Below the pieces are notes generated by a model, which saw only the letters and a program-made list of their open reading frames with translations, was not told the origin of the DNA and did no database searches. Position numbers and translations under genes: made by a program. A DNA stretch of 17,268 nt from Chromatiales bacterium. GTDB lineage: Bacteria; Pseudomonadota; Gammaproteobacteria; CAMYNG01. Position 1 is the first letter of the stretch. Each line of letters opens with the position of its first letter. The stretch is taken from positions 1 to 17,268 of the forward strand of contig JALUTW010000058.1 of the NCBI GenBank assembly GCA_027021685.1, in the 5' to 3' direction. This document shows positions 7,239-13,406 of this stretch, piece by piece.

Positions 7239-7934
7239 TTGGCCCTGTTCTGGCAGGAAGAGAAGAAGCCGCGGGAGTACACGGTTCCGGACGACGTGCT
7301 GGACCTGTCCTTCCGCATCCGGGCCCGTACCCTGCCCGTGGACCACGCCCATGCCCTGTCCACGGCGCTGCTCGAGGCCCTGCCGTGGCTGGCCGATGAG
7401 CCCCGGGCCGGCATCCACCTCATTCACGTGGCCGAGTCGGGCAATGGCTGGTTCCGGCCCGAGGACCCGGACACCGAACTGCTGTACGTCTCGCGCCGCA
7501 CCCGCATGAGCCTGCGCCTGCCGCGGGAGCGGGTGGCCGACGCCCGCGCCCTGACCGGGCAGCGCCTGGACGTGGCCGGGCACGTGCTGGAGGTGGGGGA
7601 GGCGGCGGAGAAGCTGTTCGTGGCCAGCGCCGTCGTGTTCGCCCGCTACGTGGTGGCGGAGCCGGACGAGGAGGAGACCGCCTTCCTGGAGCGGGCGGCG
7701 GCCGGGCTGCGCGAGCTGGGCGTGGGCGTGCGCAAGCTCATGGCGGGACGGCCCCACTGCTTCCGCCTCCCCGGTGGGGTCCTCCACACCCGTTCCCTCA
7801 TGGTGGCGGACCTGAGCCCGGAGGAATCGGTGCGGCTGCAGCAGGAGGGACTCGGCGACGGGCGCAAGCTGGGCTGCGGCCTGTTCCTGCCCCACAAGGG
7901 CATCGCGGCGGTGAAGTCCGAGGGCGACGACTGA
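7239..7934 (+). CDS. Cas6-like protein of the type I-MYXAN (Cmx6) kind, without CRISPR context
   Basis: A 231-residue protein whose layout matches, from memory, the Cas6/Cmx6 family of type I-MYXAN systems. It has an N-terminal VPDDVLDLSFRIRARTLPVDHAHAL, the ALLEALPWL-GIHLIHV strand region and RMSLRLPRERV. The C-terminal glycine-rich RNA-binding loop GLGDGRKLGCGLF (about residues 204-216) ends in PHKGI. Cas6 proteins bind and usually cut hairpins in CRISPR repeat RNA. Histidines 36, 38, 60 and 63 are candidate catalytic residues, but this is inference. No CRISPR array and no other cas gene is present in the window. The start is TTG with a perfect Shine-Dalgarno, directly after the 64-residue gene. 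An RNA-processing or RNA-binding role within this cluster is likely; cleavage activity is unproven. Confidence 0.8.
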   Translation: MALFWQEEKKPREYTVPDDVLDLSFRIRARTLPVDHAHALSTALLEALPWLADEPRAGIHLIHVAESGNGWFRPEDPDTELLYVSRRTRMSLRLPRERVADARALTGQRLDVAGHVLEVGEAAEKLFVASAVVFARYVVAEPDEEETAFLERAAAGLRELGVGVRKLMAGRPHCFRLPGGVLHTRSLMVADLSPEESVRLQQEGLGDGRKLGCGLFLPHKGIAAVKSEGDD

Positions 7935-8008
7935 GGGCGAGTTCCAAGAATCAACATTAATAATCCATTGTATATATCTGTTTAACAAGCAATACTTTGG
8001 AGGACTCA
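7935..8008 (+). promoter_or_regulatory. AT-rich leader before the DsrC-like gene
   Basis: The 74-base gap is strikingly AT-rich compared with its surroundings, with ATTAATAATCC and TATATATC. TCAACA and a TATATC about 16 bases later could act as a weak promoter, allowing independent expression of the DsrC-like gene. GGAGG at 7999-8003 is its ribosome binding site, five bases from the ATG. Confidence 0.4.
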
Positions 8009-8347
8009 ATGCCTTACGAACTCAATGGTGTCACCTACGAGACGGATGCCAACGGATATCTGAGCGACCCCACCCAGTGGAGCGAGGATCTGGCCAGGGT
8101 CATCGCCGCGGCCGAGGGCATCGAGCTCACGGACAAGCACTGGGACATCATCCACTACCTCCGCGAGGAGTACTTCGAGAACAACGGCAACCAGCCCAAC
8201 GAGCGCACCATCCTCAAGGCCATGAGCGAGAAATGGGGCAGGCGCCTGCAGTCCAAGGACACCTTCGAGCTCTTCCCCCTCATGCCCTCCAAGCAGGGCG
8301 CCAAGATCGCGGGCCTGCCGGAGACCCGGCGCAAGGGCGGCTATTGA
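8009..8347 (+). CDS. DsrC/TusE-family protein lacking both redox cysteines (RspA-like)
   Basis: A 112-residue DsrC family member: MPYELNGVTYETDANGYL, ELTDKHWDIIHYLREEY and FELFPLMPSKQGAKIAGLP align with canonical DsrC. Both functional cysteines are gone. The KQACK position reads KQGAK, and the arm ends RRKGGY in place of the penultimate Cys; the protein has no cysteine at all. It therefore cannot carry sulfur like DsrC at 1857-2189. Cysteine-free DsrC-like proteins have been grouped as RspA (regulatory sulfur-related proteins), with a suggested regulatory role. The ATG at 8009 is set by GGAGG five bases upstream; a TTG four codons earlier is in frame but overlaps that site. Confidence 0.88.
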   Translation: MPYELNGVTYETDANGYLSDPTQWSEDLARVIAAAEGIELTDKHWDIIHYLREEYFENNGNQPNERTILKAMSEKWGRRLQSKDTFELFPLMPSKQGAKIAGLPETRRKGGY

Positions 8348-8441
8348 CCCATCCCCCATTGGGGATATGGATGGCCGCGCGGCCATGGGCTATGGTCGCG
8401 CCACTGAAGAATTCGGCACCCCCAATTTCGAGGTACCCGGC
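8348..8441 (+). promoter_or_regulatory. Spacer with two perfect inverted repeats
   Basis: ATCCCC-CATT-GGGGAT at 8351-8366 has perfect 6-bp arms and resembles the dyad at 6011-6026. Four bases on, ATGGCCGC-GCGGCCAT at 8371-8386 is a perfect 16-bp palindrome. Both stand between the DsrC-like gene and the 67-residue gene and could form mRNA hairpins or bind a regulator. Neither is followed by a T-tract. Confidence 0.5.
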
Positions 8442-8645
8442 ATGAGCGAGAAGCAGAAACTCATCAAGGAAATGCTCGAGATGCAGAAGAAGTTCATGGA
8501 ATATGAACACGAGCATGGCATCGATCCACAGGAGTACTACGTGCCGCCGGCCGGCCACGAGCTGGACGGTTTCCGCCAGAAGTACCGTGACCTGGCCATG
8601 AAGGTGGTGGAGCTGGCCCACCAGGAGAAGGGCTCGCACCCGTAA
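8442..8645 (+). CDS. Small uncharacterised protein, 67 residues
   Basis: Starts at ATG 8442 (MSEKQKLIKEMLEMQKKF) with a GAGG about nine bases upstream; the frame is open for another 25 codons but that stretch covers the palindromes and has no ribosome site. The protein is charged and helical by eye, with an EYEHEHGIDPQEYYVPPAGHEL centre and ends in KGSHP. It has no cysteine or membrane segment. I do not recognise its family. It is the last gene before a strong terminator and shares direction with the DsrC-like gene. Confidence 0.7.
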   Translation: MSEKQKLIKEMLEMQKKFMEYEHEHGIDPQEYYVPPAGHELDGFRQKYRDLAMKVVELAHQEKGSHP

Positions 8646-8668
8646 CCGGTCCGGATCGAACCGGAAAG

Positions 8669-8700
8669 GCCCGCCCCGGCGTCGCCGCGGCGGGCTTTTT
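8669..8700 (+). terminator. Rho-independent terminator of the Cas6-like/DsrC-like cluster
   Basis: GCCCGCC (8669-8675) pairs with GGCGGGC (8689-8695), with a further CGGCG/CGCCG inner stem, and five T follow. This is a textbook intrinsic terminator. It closes the plus-strand cluster just before the convergent minus-strand gene. Confidence 0.9.
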
Positions 8701-8708
8701 CGTGCCCG

Positions 8709-9383
8709 TCAGACCCTCGCCCACATGCGCATGAGGTTGACGTAGGCGTGATCCACCCGGGCGGTGGCCTCGTCCTCCGGGGCCTCGCGCAGCAGGTGCT
8801 CGCGGGCCAGGTTGAGTTCGTAGAGCAGCTCGCGCCGGGCCGGATCGGGCACCATGCTCTGGGCCCAGGTCACCGCCACCAGGCGCTCGCCCCGGGTCAC
8901 CTCGGCCACCCGGTGCAGGCTGGAGGAGGGGTAGAGCACCGCGTCTCCGGCCGGCAGCTTGACCCGCTGTTCACCGAAGGTGGTGCGGATGACCAGCTCG
9001 CCGCCGTCGTACTCTTCGGGCCCGCTGAGAAACACGGTGATGGACACGTCGGACCGGTAGCGGCCGCCGGGCGGACCCATGACGGGATCGTCGATGTGGT
9101 CGCCGTAGGCCATGCCGGGCCGGTAGCGGGCATAGAAGGGCACCGCCACCCGCTGGGGCAGGGCCCCGTGCTGGTACTCGGGACGGGCCACCAGGGGCCC
9201 CATGACCAGCCGGTTGAGCTCCTCCAGTTCCCGGGCCCGGGGGCTGACCTCCTCGTTGTGCTTGACCCGCTCCGCGTGCATGCCCGCCGACAGGCGGCCG
9301 TCCTGGAACGGCGCCCGGTGGAGCACCTCGCGCACCCGGCGCAGGGTGTCGGCATCCAGGACCTTGGGAATGGTGATGAGCAT
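8709..9383 (-). CDS. PKHD-type Fe(II)/2-oxoglutarate hydroxylase (PiuC/YbiX family)
   Basis: A 224-residue protein of the prolyl 4-hydroxylase-like PiuC/YbiX family. The N-terminus MLITIPKVLDADTLRRVRE is typical. The iron ligands are His96, Asp98 (YGDHIDDPV) and His157 (SSSLHRVAEV), and Arg167 (GERLVAVTW) should bind 2-oxoglutarate. The central FLSGPEEYDGGELVI is a family hallmark. The true substrate is unknown; homologues often sit beside TonB-dependent siderophore receptors, which is not the case here. The ATG at 9383 was chosen because family members begin there; it starts eight bases after the stop of the upstream gene and lacks a clear Shine-Dalgarno, suggesting translational coupling. 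Confidence 0.9.
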   Translation of the reverse strand: MLITIPKVLDADTLRRVREVLHRAPFQDGRLSAGMHAERVKHNEEVSPRARELEELNRLVMGPLVARPEYQHGALPQRVAVPFYARYRPGMAYGDHIDDPVMGPPGGRYRSDVSITVFLSGPEEYDGGELVIRTTFGEQRVKLPAGDAVLYPSSSLHRVAEVTRGERLVAVTWAQSMVPDPARRELLYELNLAREHLLREAPEDEATARVDHAYVNLMRMWARV

Positions 9384-9391
9384 GACGGCGG

Positions 9392-9799
9392 TCAGGCGGC
9401 CAGGGCGTCCCCCAGGGCCCGGCCCAGGGCCCCGGCATCCACCGGGTGGAACAGGACGGTGTGAATGGGGTGGCGCCGGGCGAGCTGTTCCAGGTGGGGG
9501 CGGTCCTCGGGAAAGGCCACCGCCACCAGCCGGGCCTCGGGGCACTCTTTCTGCAGGCCGGCCAGGAGGGTCTCGAAGTTGCTGATGCGGTTGGGAAAGC
9601 CGTTGTCGAACACGAACTCCGCGAGCACCACCCGGGGCCGGTGGCGCCGGATCTCGGCCAGGCCCTTGCGCATGCGCGCGCACACCACCGGCTCCAGGCC
9701 CGCGGTCTCGGCTGCGGCCAGCAGGTGGGGGGTGATGCCCAGCTCCATCACCGCCACCATCACCGGGCGCTGGCCGGATTGTGAGTCTGGATTATTCAT
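9392..9799 (-). CDS. Receiver-like protein without the phosphorylation site
   Basis: 135 residues with an alternating strand-helix pattern like a response-regulator receiver: PVMVAVME, a helix, LEPVVCARM, a helix, PRVVLAEFVFDNG, ARLVAVAFP, then HTVLFHPVDAGALGRAL. The place of the phospho-acceptor Asp reads Glu (VVLAEF), and the conserved Lys before Pro reads His (FHPVD). It is probably a pseudo-receiver; this is inferred from pattern only and it could be an unrelated fold. It precedes the PKHD hydroxylase by eight bases, so both likely form one transcript. The ATG at 9799 has no Shine-Dalgarno; a start at 9760 (MVAVMELG) is an alternative. Confidence 0.6.
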   Translation of the reverse strand: MNNPDSQSGQRPVMVAVMELGITPHLLAAAETAGLEPVVCARMRKGLAEIRRHRPRVVLAEFVFDNGFPNRISNFETLLAGLQKECPEARLVAVAFPEDRPHLEQLARRHPIHTVLFHPVDAGALGRALGDALAA

Positions 9800-9813
9800 T
9801 TACAAACAATAGA

Positions 9814-9843
9814 TTGAGATAATATCTTAATGTAAATTATAAA
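9814..9843 (+). promoter_or_regulatory. Candidate promoter for the UDG-uvrC-pgsA operon, within an AT-rich divergent spacer
   Basis: TTGAGA (9814-9819) and TATAAA (9838-9843), 18 bases apart, match sigma-70 boxes at 5/6 each and predict a leader of about 80 bases. The 9790-9850 stretch is very AT-rich against a GC-rich background. On the minus strand TTTACA (9836-9831) with TCTATT or TATTAT could serve the receiver-like gene with a very short leader. The rest of the spacer to 9929 is GC-rich and shows no gene. Confidence 0.5.
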
Positions 9844-9929
9844 ATCATGTCATCCGCGCCGGAGCGGGAACAGGCGCGGGCACGCGGGCCGGGATGACCT
9901 CCGGCGCCATCCTGTTAGCATAACGGACC

Positions 9930-10568
9930 ATGACCACGATGTTCGATCCCGCCTGCCGCCGCTGCCCGCGGCTGGCCCGGCACCTGCGCGAGGTGCGCCG
10001 CCGTCACCCCGGCTACCATGCCGCCCCGGTGCCGCCCTTCGGCGCCGCCCGCCCGCGGCTGCTGGTGGTGGGACTGGCGCCGGGCCTGCACGGGGCCAAT
10101 GCCACCGGCCGGCCCTTCACCGGGGACCATGCCGGCATCCTGCTCTACGAGACACTGTACCGGTACGGCTTCGCCGATCGCCCCGAGTCGGTGGCGGCCG
10201 ACGACGGCCTGCGCCTGCACGGTTGCCGCATCACCAACGCGGTCAAGTGCCTGCCGCCCCGGAACAGGCCCAGCGGCGCCGAGGTGGCCGCCTGCAACGG
10301 GTTTCTCGCGGCCGAGCTCCGGGCCCTGCCGCCGGCGGCCGTGATCCTCGCCCTGGGGGCCGTGGCCCACCGGGCGGTGATCCGGGCCCTGGGCCTGCGC
10401 CAGGCCGATTTCCCCTTCGCTCACGGCGCCTGGCACGCGCTGGACCGCGATCGCCGGCTGGTGGATTCCTACCATTGCAGCCGCTACAACACCCAGACCC
10501 GGCGCCTCACGCCGGCCATGTTCCGGCGCGTGTTCGCCGGCATCCGCCGGCACCTGGACGCGGCATGA
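9930..10568 (+). CDS. Uracil-DNA glycosylase family 5 (UDGb type)
   Basis: A 212-residue iron-sulfur uracil-DNA glycosylase that removes uracil and possibly other deaminated bases from DNA. The family 5 motif VGLAPGLHGANATGRPFTG (residues 47-65) is clear, and the second motif is SYHCSRYNTQTRRLT (180-194). Cys9, Cys12, Cys107 and Cys122 are placed to bind the [4Fe-4S] cluster. The motif A position lacks a catalytic Asp/Asn in the usual family 1 place, as is normal for UDGb. Its stop overlaps the uvrC start in an ATGA, so the two repair genes are translationally coupled. Confidence 0.9.
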   Translation: MTTMFDPACRRCPRLARHLREVRRRHPGYHAAPVPPFGAARPRLLVVGLAPGLHGANATGRPFTGDHAGILLYETLYRYGFADRPESVAADDGLRLHGCRITNAVKCLPPRNRPSGAEVAACNGFLAAELRALPPAAVILALGAVAHRAVIRALGLRQADFPFAHGAWHALDRDRRLVDSYHCSRYNTQTRRLTPAMFRRVFAGIRRHLDAA

Positions 10569-12427
10569 ACGAGACCCCGGCCTTCGATCACCGGGCGTTC
10601 CTGCGCACGCTCACCACGCGGCCCGGAGTCTACCGCATGCTGGATGCCTCCGGCGAGGTGATCTACGTGGGCAAGGCGCGCAACCTGCGGCGGCGCGTGG
10701 CGAGCTATTTCCGCACCCGGCTGGACAGCCCCAAGACCCGCGTCATGGTGGCCCAGGTGCGCGACATCCAGGTCACGGTGACACGCAACGAGGCCGAGGC
10801 CCTGCTGCTGGAGAACAACCTCATCAAGAGCCTGCGGCCGCGCTACAACGTCATCTACCGTGACGACAAGAGCTATCCCTGGATCTACCTCAGCGACGGC
10901 GAGTTTCCCCGCTTCGCCTTCCACCGCGGGGCCCGCACCGGTCGCGGGCGCTACTTCGGCCCCTATCCGTCGGCGGCGGCGGTGCGCGAAACCCTCAACC
11001 TGCTGCAGAAGGTGTTTCCCGTCCGCCAGTGCGAGGACAGCGTGTTCCGCAACCGCTCGCGCCCGTGCCTGCAGCACCAGATCGGCCGCTGCACCGCCCC
11101 CTGCGTGGGCCGGGTGTCCCCGGAGCGCTACGCCGAGGACGTGCGCCACGCGGTGATGTTCCTGGAGGGACGGTCCACCCAGGTCATCGACGAGCTGGTG
11201 GCGGAGATGGAGGCGGCCGCCGCGGCCCTGGAGTACGAGCACGCGGCCCGCTGCCGCGATCGCATCACCGCCCTGCGCCGGGTCCAGGAGCGCCAGTACG
11301 TCACCGGCGCCGGGGGCCAGGACGTGGACGTGGTGGCGGCCCACGTGGAAGCGGACGCCGCCTGCGTGCAGGTGTTCCAGATCCGCGGCGGCCGCAACCT
11401 GGGCAACCGGGCGTTCTTTCCGCGCAACCCGGAGCAGCTCGACGCGGCCGGGTTGCTGGCGGCCTTTCTGCCCCAGTACTACCTGGCCGGGGACGGGGGG
11501 ATGCAGCGCGAAGTGCCGCCGCTGGTGCTCACGCGCCCGGCGGTGGCCGAGGCCGGCTGGCTCGAGGCGGCCCTGGCCGGGGCCGCGGGCCGCGCCGTGG
11601 CCGTGCGCGGGGCCAGCCGCGGCGAGAAGGCCCGCTGGCTGGAACTCGCGGCCACCAACGCACGCGCGGCCCTGGCCGCACACCTGACCAGCCGCGCCAC
11701 GGTGGGGCGCCGCCTGGAGGCCCTGGCCCGGGCCCTGGGGCTGGCGGAGCCCCCCGCGCGCCTGGAGTGCTTCGACGTGAGCCACACCCGGGGCGAGGCC
11801 ACGGTGGCTGCCTGCGTGGTGTTCGATGCCTCCGGGCCGGTGAAGTCCGACTACCGCCGCTACAACATCGAGGGGGTGGAGCCGGGCGACGACTACGCGG
11901 CCCTGCGCCAGGCCCTGGCCCGCCGTTACCGGCGGGTGCAGGCCGAGGACGGGGTGCTGCCGGACCTGTTGCTCATCGACGGCGGCCCGGGGCAGCTGCG
12001 CCAGGCCCTCGAGGTGCTGGCGGAACTGGAGCTGGGCGGGCTGCCGGTGGTGGCCATCGCCAAGGGGCCGGCGCGCCGTCCGGGCGAGGAGACCCTGCAC
12101 GTGGTGGGCGCGGGCGGCGCCTTGCCGCTCACCGCCGACCCTCTTATACTGCCGCCGGACTCCCCGGCCCTGCACCTGCTGCAGCAGGTGCGCGACGAGG
12201 CCCACCGCTTCGCCATCACCGGCCACCGGCAGCGACGGGCGCGGCGCCGGCGCCGGTCGCCGCTGGAGGACATCCCGGGCCTCGGTCCCAAGCGCCGCCA
12301 GCGCCTGCTGCGCCAGCTGGGCGGGCTGCAGGAGGTGGCGCGGGCCGGCGTGGAGGAACTGGCCAGCGTGGAGGGGATCTCGCGCCGCCTGGCCGAACGC
12401 ATCTACCAGCATCTGCACGCGGACTGA
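10565..12427 (+). CDS. uvrC: UvrC, excinuclease ABC subunit C
   Basis: A 620-residue UvrC, the nuclease that makes both incisions in UvrABC nucleotide excision repair. The N-terminal GIY-YIG domain starts at about residue 17 (RPGVYRML, EVIYVGKARNLRRRVASYF). The cysteine group CLQHQIGRCTAPC follows near residues 160-180. A UvrB-interacting UVR motif lies near 205-240, the RNase H-like nuclease domain has ECFDVSHTRGE, LLLIDGGPGQL and VRDEAHRFAITGHR, and tandem helix-hairpin-helix motifs (IPGLGPKRRQRLL, VEGISRRLAERIY) end the protein. Length is normal. The ATG at 10565 overlaps the glycosylase stop. A sigma-70-like sequence sits inside the gene near 12122-12150. Confidence 0.97.
   Translation: MNETPAFDHRAFLRTLTTRPGVYRMLDASGEVIYVGKARNLRRRVASYFRTRLDSPKTRVMVAQVRDIQVTVTRNEAEALLLENNLIKSLRPRYNVIYRDDKSYPWIYLSDGEFPRFAFHRGARTGRGRYFGPYPSAAAVRETLNLLQKVFPVRQCEDSVFRNRSRPCLQHQIGRCTAPCVGRVSPERYAEDVRHAVMFLEGRSTQVIDELVAEMEAAAAALEYEHAARCRDRITALRRVQERQYVTGAGGQDVDVVAAHVEADAACVQVFQIRGGRNLGNRAFFPRNPEQLDAAGLLAAFLPQYYLAGDGGMQREVPPLVLTRPAVAEAGWLEAALAGAAGRAVAVRGASRGEKARWLELAATNARAALAAHLTSRATVGRRLEALARALGLAEPPARLECFDVSHTRGEATVAACVVFDASGPVKSDYRRYNIEGVEPGDDYAALRQALARRYRRVQAEDGVLPDLLLIDGGPGQLRQALEVLAELELGGLPVVAIAKGPARRPGEETLHVVGAGGALPLTADPLILPPDSPALHLLQQVRDEAHRFAITGHRQRRARRRRRSPLEDIPGLGPKRRQRLLRQLGGLQEVARAGVEELASVEGISRRLAERIYQHLHAD
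12122..12150 (+). promoter_or_regulatory. Candidate internal promoter in uvrC, reading towards pgsA
   Basis: TTGCCG (12122-12127) and TATACT (12145-12150) are 17 bases apart, matching sigma-70 at 4/6 and 5/6. The -10 is spelled by CTT-ATA-CTG, using codons that are rare in this GC-rich gene. It lies about 280 bases before pgsA and could give that gene expression independent of uvrC. Confidence 0.35.
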
Positions 12428-12433
12428 ACACCA

Positions 12434-13039
12434 TTGGGCGCACCAGCCGGCACAGGCCTCAACGTCCCCAACCTGCTCACCTGGCTGCGCATCGCCCTGA
12501 TCCCGGTCTTCGTACTGGTGTTCTACCTCCTGCCCGTGCCCCTCAATCACCTGGTGACCACCATCGTCTTCGCCCTGGCCGGGATCACCGACTGGCTGGA
12601 CGGCTACCTGGCCCGGCGCCTGGACCAGCAGTCGGCCTTCGGCGCCTTCCTCGACCCGGTGGCGGACAAGCTCATGGTGGCGGTGGCGCTCATCCTCCTG
12701 GTGGGCTCGCAGCGGGACGGGTTCCACGGGGCCCTGCTGGCCATTCCGGCCGCGGTCATCGTGGGCCGAGAGATCGCCGTCTCCGCCCTGCGCGAGTGGA
12801 TGGCCAACGCGGGGGAGGGGACGCGGGTGGCGGTGAACATGGTGGGCAAGGTCAAGACCACGGCCCAGATGCTGGCCATCGGCATGCTCCTGTTCCACGA
12901 GCCGGTGGGGCCGTTTCCCACCCTCGTGGCCGGGTACGTGCTGCTCTACCTGGCCGCCGGCCTCACCCTGTGGTCCATGTTCAAGTACCTGCGCAACGCC
13001 TGGTCCACCCTCACGGGGCGCGGGCCGGGGCCGGCCTGA
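12434..13039 (+). CDS. pgsA: PgsA, CDP-diacylglycerol-glycerol-3-phosphate 3-phosphatidyltransferase
   Basis: A 201-residue inner-membrane enzyme that makes phosphatidylglycerophosphate from CDP-diacylglycerol and glycerol 3-phosphate. The CDP-alcohol phosphotransferase signature is complete: DGYLAR, eight residues, G, then FLDPVADK (around residues 55-77). Several hydrophobic segments follow the family pattern, and the N-terminus LNVPNLLTWLRIALIPVF is typical. The start is uncertain: TTG at 12434 is the only in-frame start codon before the conserved N-terminus, seven bases after uvrC, with no strong Shine-Dalgarno. The uvrC-pgsA-tRNA-Gly order matches E. coli. Confidence 0.94.
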   Translation: MGAPAGTGLNVPNLLTWLRIALIPVFVLVFYLLPVPLNHLVTTIVFALAGITDWLDGYLARRLDQQSAFGAFLDPVADKLMVAVALILLVGSQRDGFHGALLAIPAAVIVGREIAVSALREWMANAGEGTRVAVNMVGKVKTTAQMLAIGMLLFHEPVGPFPTLVAGYVLLYLAAGLTLWSMFKYLRNAWSTLTGRGPGPA

Positions 13040-13066
13040 GCCGTCCCGCCGGCCCCCGGGGACCGC

Positions 13067-13094
13067 TTGACAGCCGGGGCGGCGTGGCTAAAAT
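13067..13094 (+). promoter_or_regulatory. Promoter of tRNA-Gly
   Basis: A consensus TTGACA (13067-13072) and TAAAAT (13089-13094), 16 bases apart, stand directly before the tRNA. The stretch after the -10 is GC-rich (ACCGTGTCCGC), as in stringently controlled stable RNA promoters. The predicted start is a few bases before the mature tRNA at 13108. Confidence 0.85.
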
Positions 13095-13107
13095 ACCGTG
13101 TCCGCAA

Positions 13108-13183
<76 letters not shown>

Positions 13184-13191
13184 GAGGCCAC

Positions 13192-13219
13192 GGGGACAGA
13201 GCGATCTGTCCCCTTTTTT
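13192..13219 (+). terminator. Intrinsic terminator between tRNA-Gly and tRNA-Cys
   Basis: A perfect 9-bp stem (GGGGACAGA and TCTGTCCCC) with a GCGA tetraloop, followed by six T. It lies nine bases after tRNA-Gly and 34 before tRNA-Cys, so it should stop much of the transcription from the tRNA-Gly promoter. Confidence 0.9.
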
Positions 13220-13253
13220 CTAGCGCCGGGCTCGCAGGTGCGGCGCTTCCTCC

Positions 13254-13327
13254 GGCTGGGTGGCAGAGTGGCTATGCAGCGGACTGCAAATCCGTGTACC
13301 TCGGTTCGACTCCGGGCCCAGCCTCCA
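13254..13327 (+). tRNA. tRNA-Cys (anticodon GCA)
   Basis: 74 bases. GGCTGGG pairs with CCCAGCC, the anticodon GCA is at 13286-13288 within GCGGA-CTGCAAA-TCCGT, the discriminator base is T as expected for tRNA-Cys, and CCA is encoded. Only 34 bases separate it from the preceding terminator, too few for a clear promoter, so expression by read-through or by a promoter overlapping the terminator stem must be assumed. Confidence 0.97.
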
Positions 13328-13365
13328 CACGGCTCCTCTTTCCGGCTTCGGCCGCCCGGTCCCGG

Positions 13366-13396
13366 AAAAGGTGGACGGCGGCATGCGCCGCCGTCC
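13366..13396 (-). terminator. Likely terminator of the secreted-protein gene
   Basis: Perfect 10-bp arms GGACGGCGGC and GCCGCCGTCC (13373-13396) with a 4-base loop, followed on the minus strand by ACC and four T. The T-run is short, so termination may be partial. Confidence 0.6.
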
Positions 13397-13406
13397 GCGG
13401 CAGGTT

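Noticed and set aside
7239..8700. A CRISPR array near the Cas6-like gene
   Set aside because: No direct repeats with regular spacers occur here or elsewhere in the window; the only tandem repeat is the coding linker at 13987-14105.
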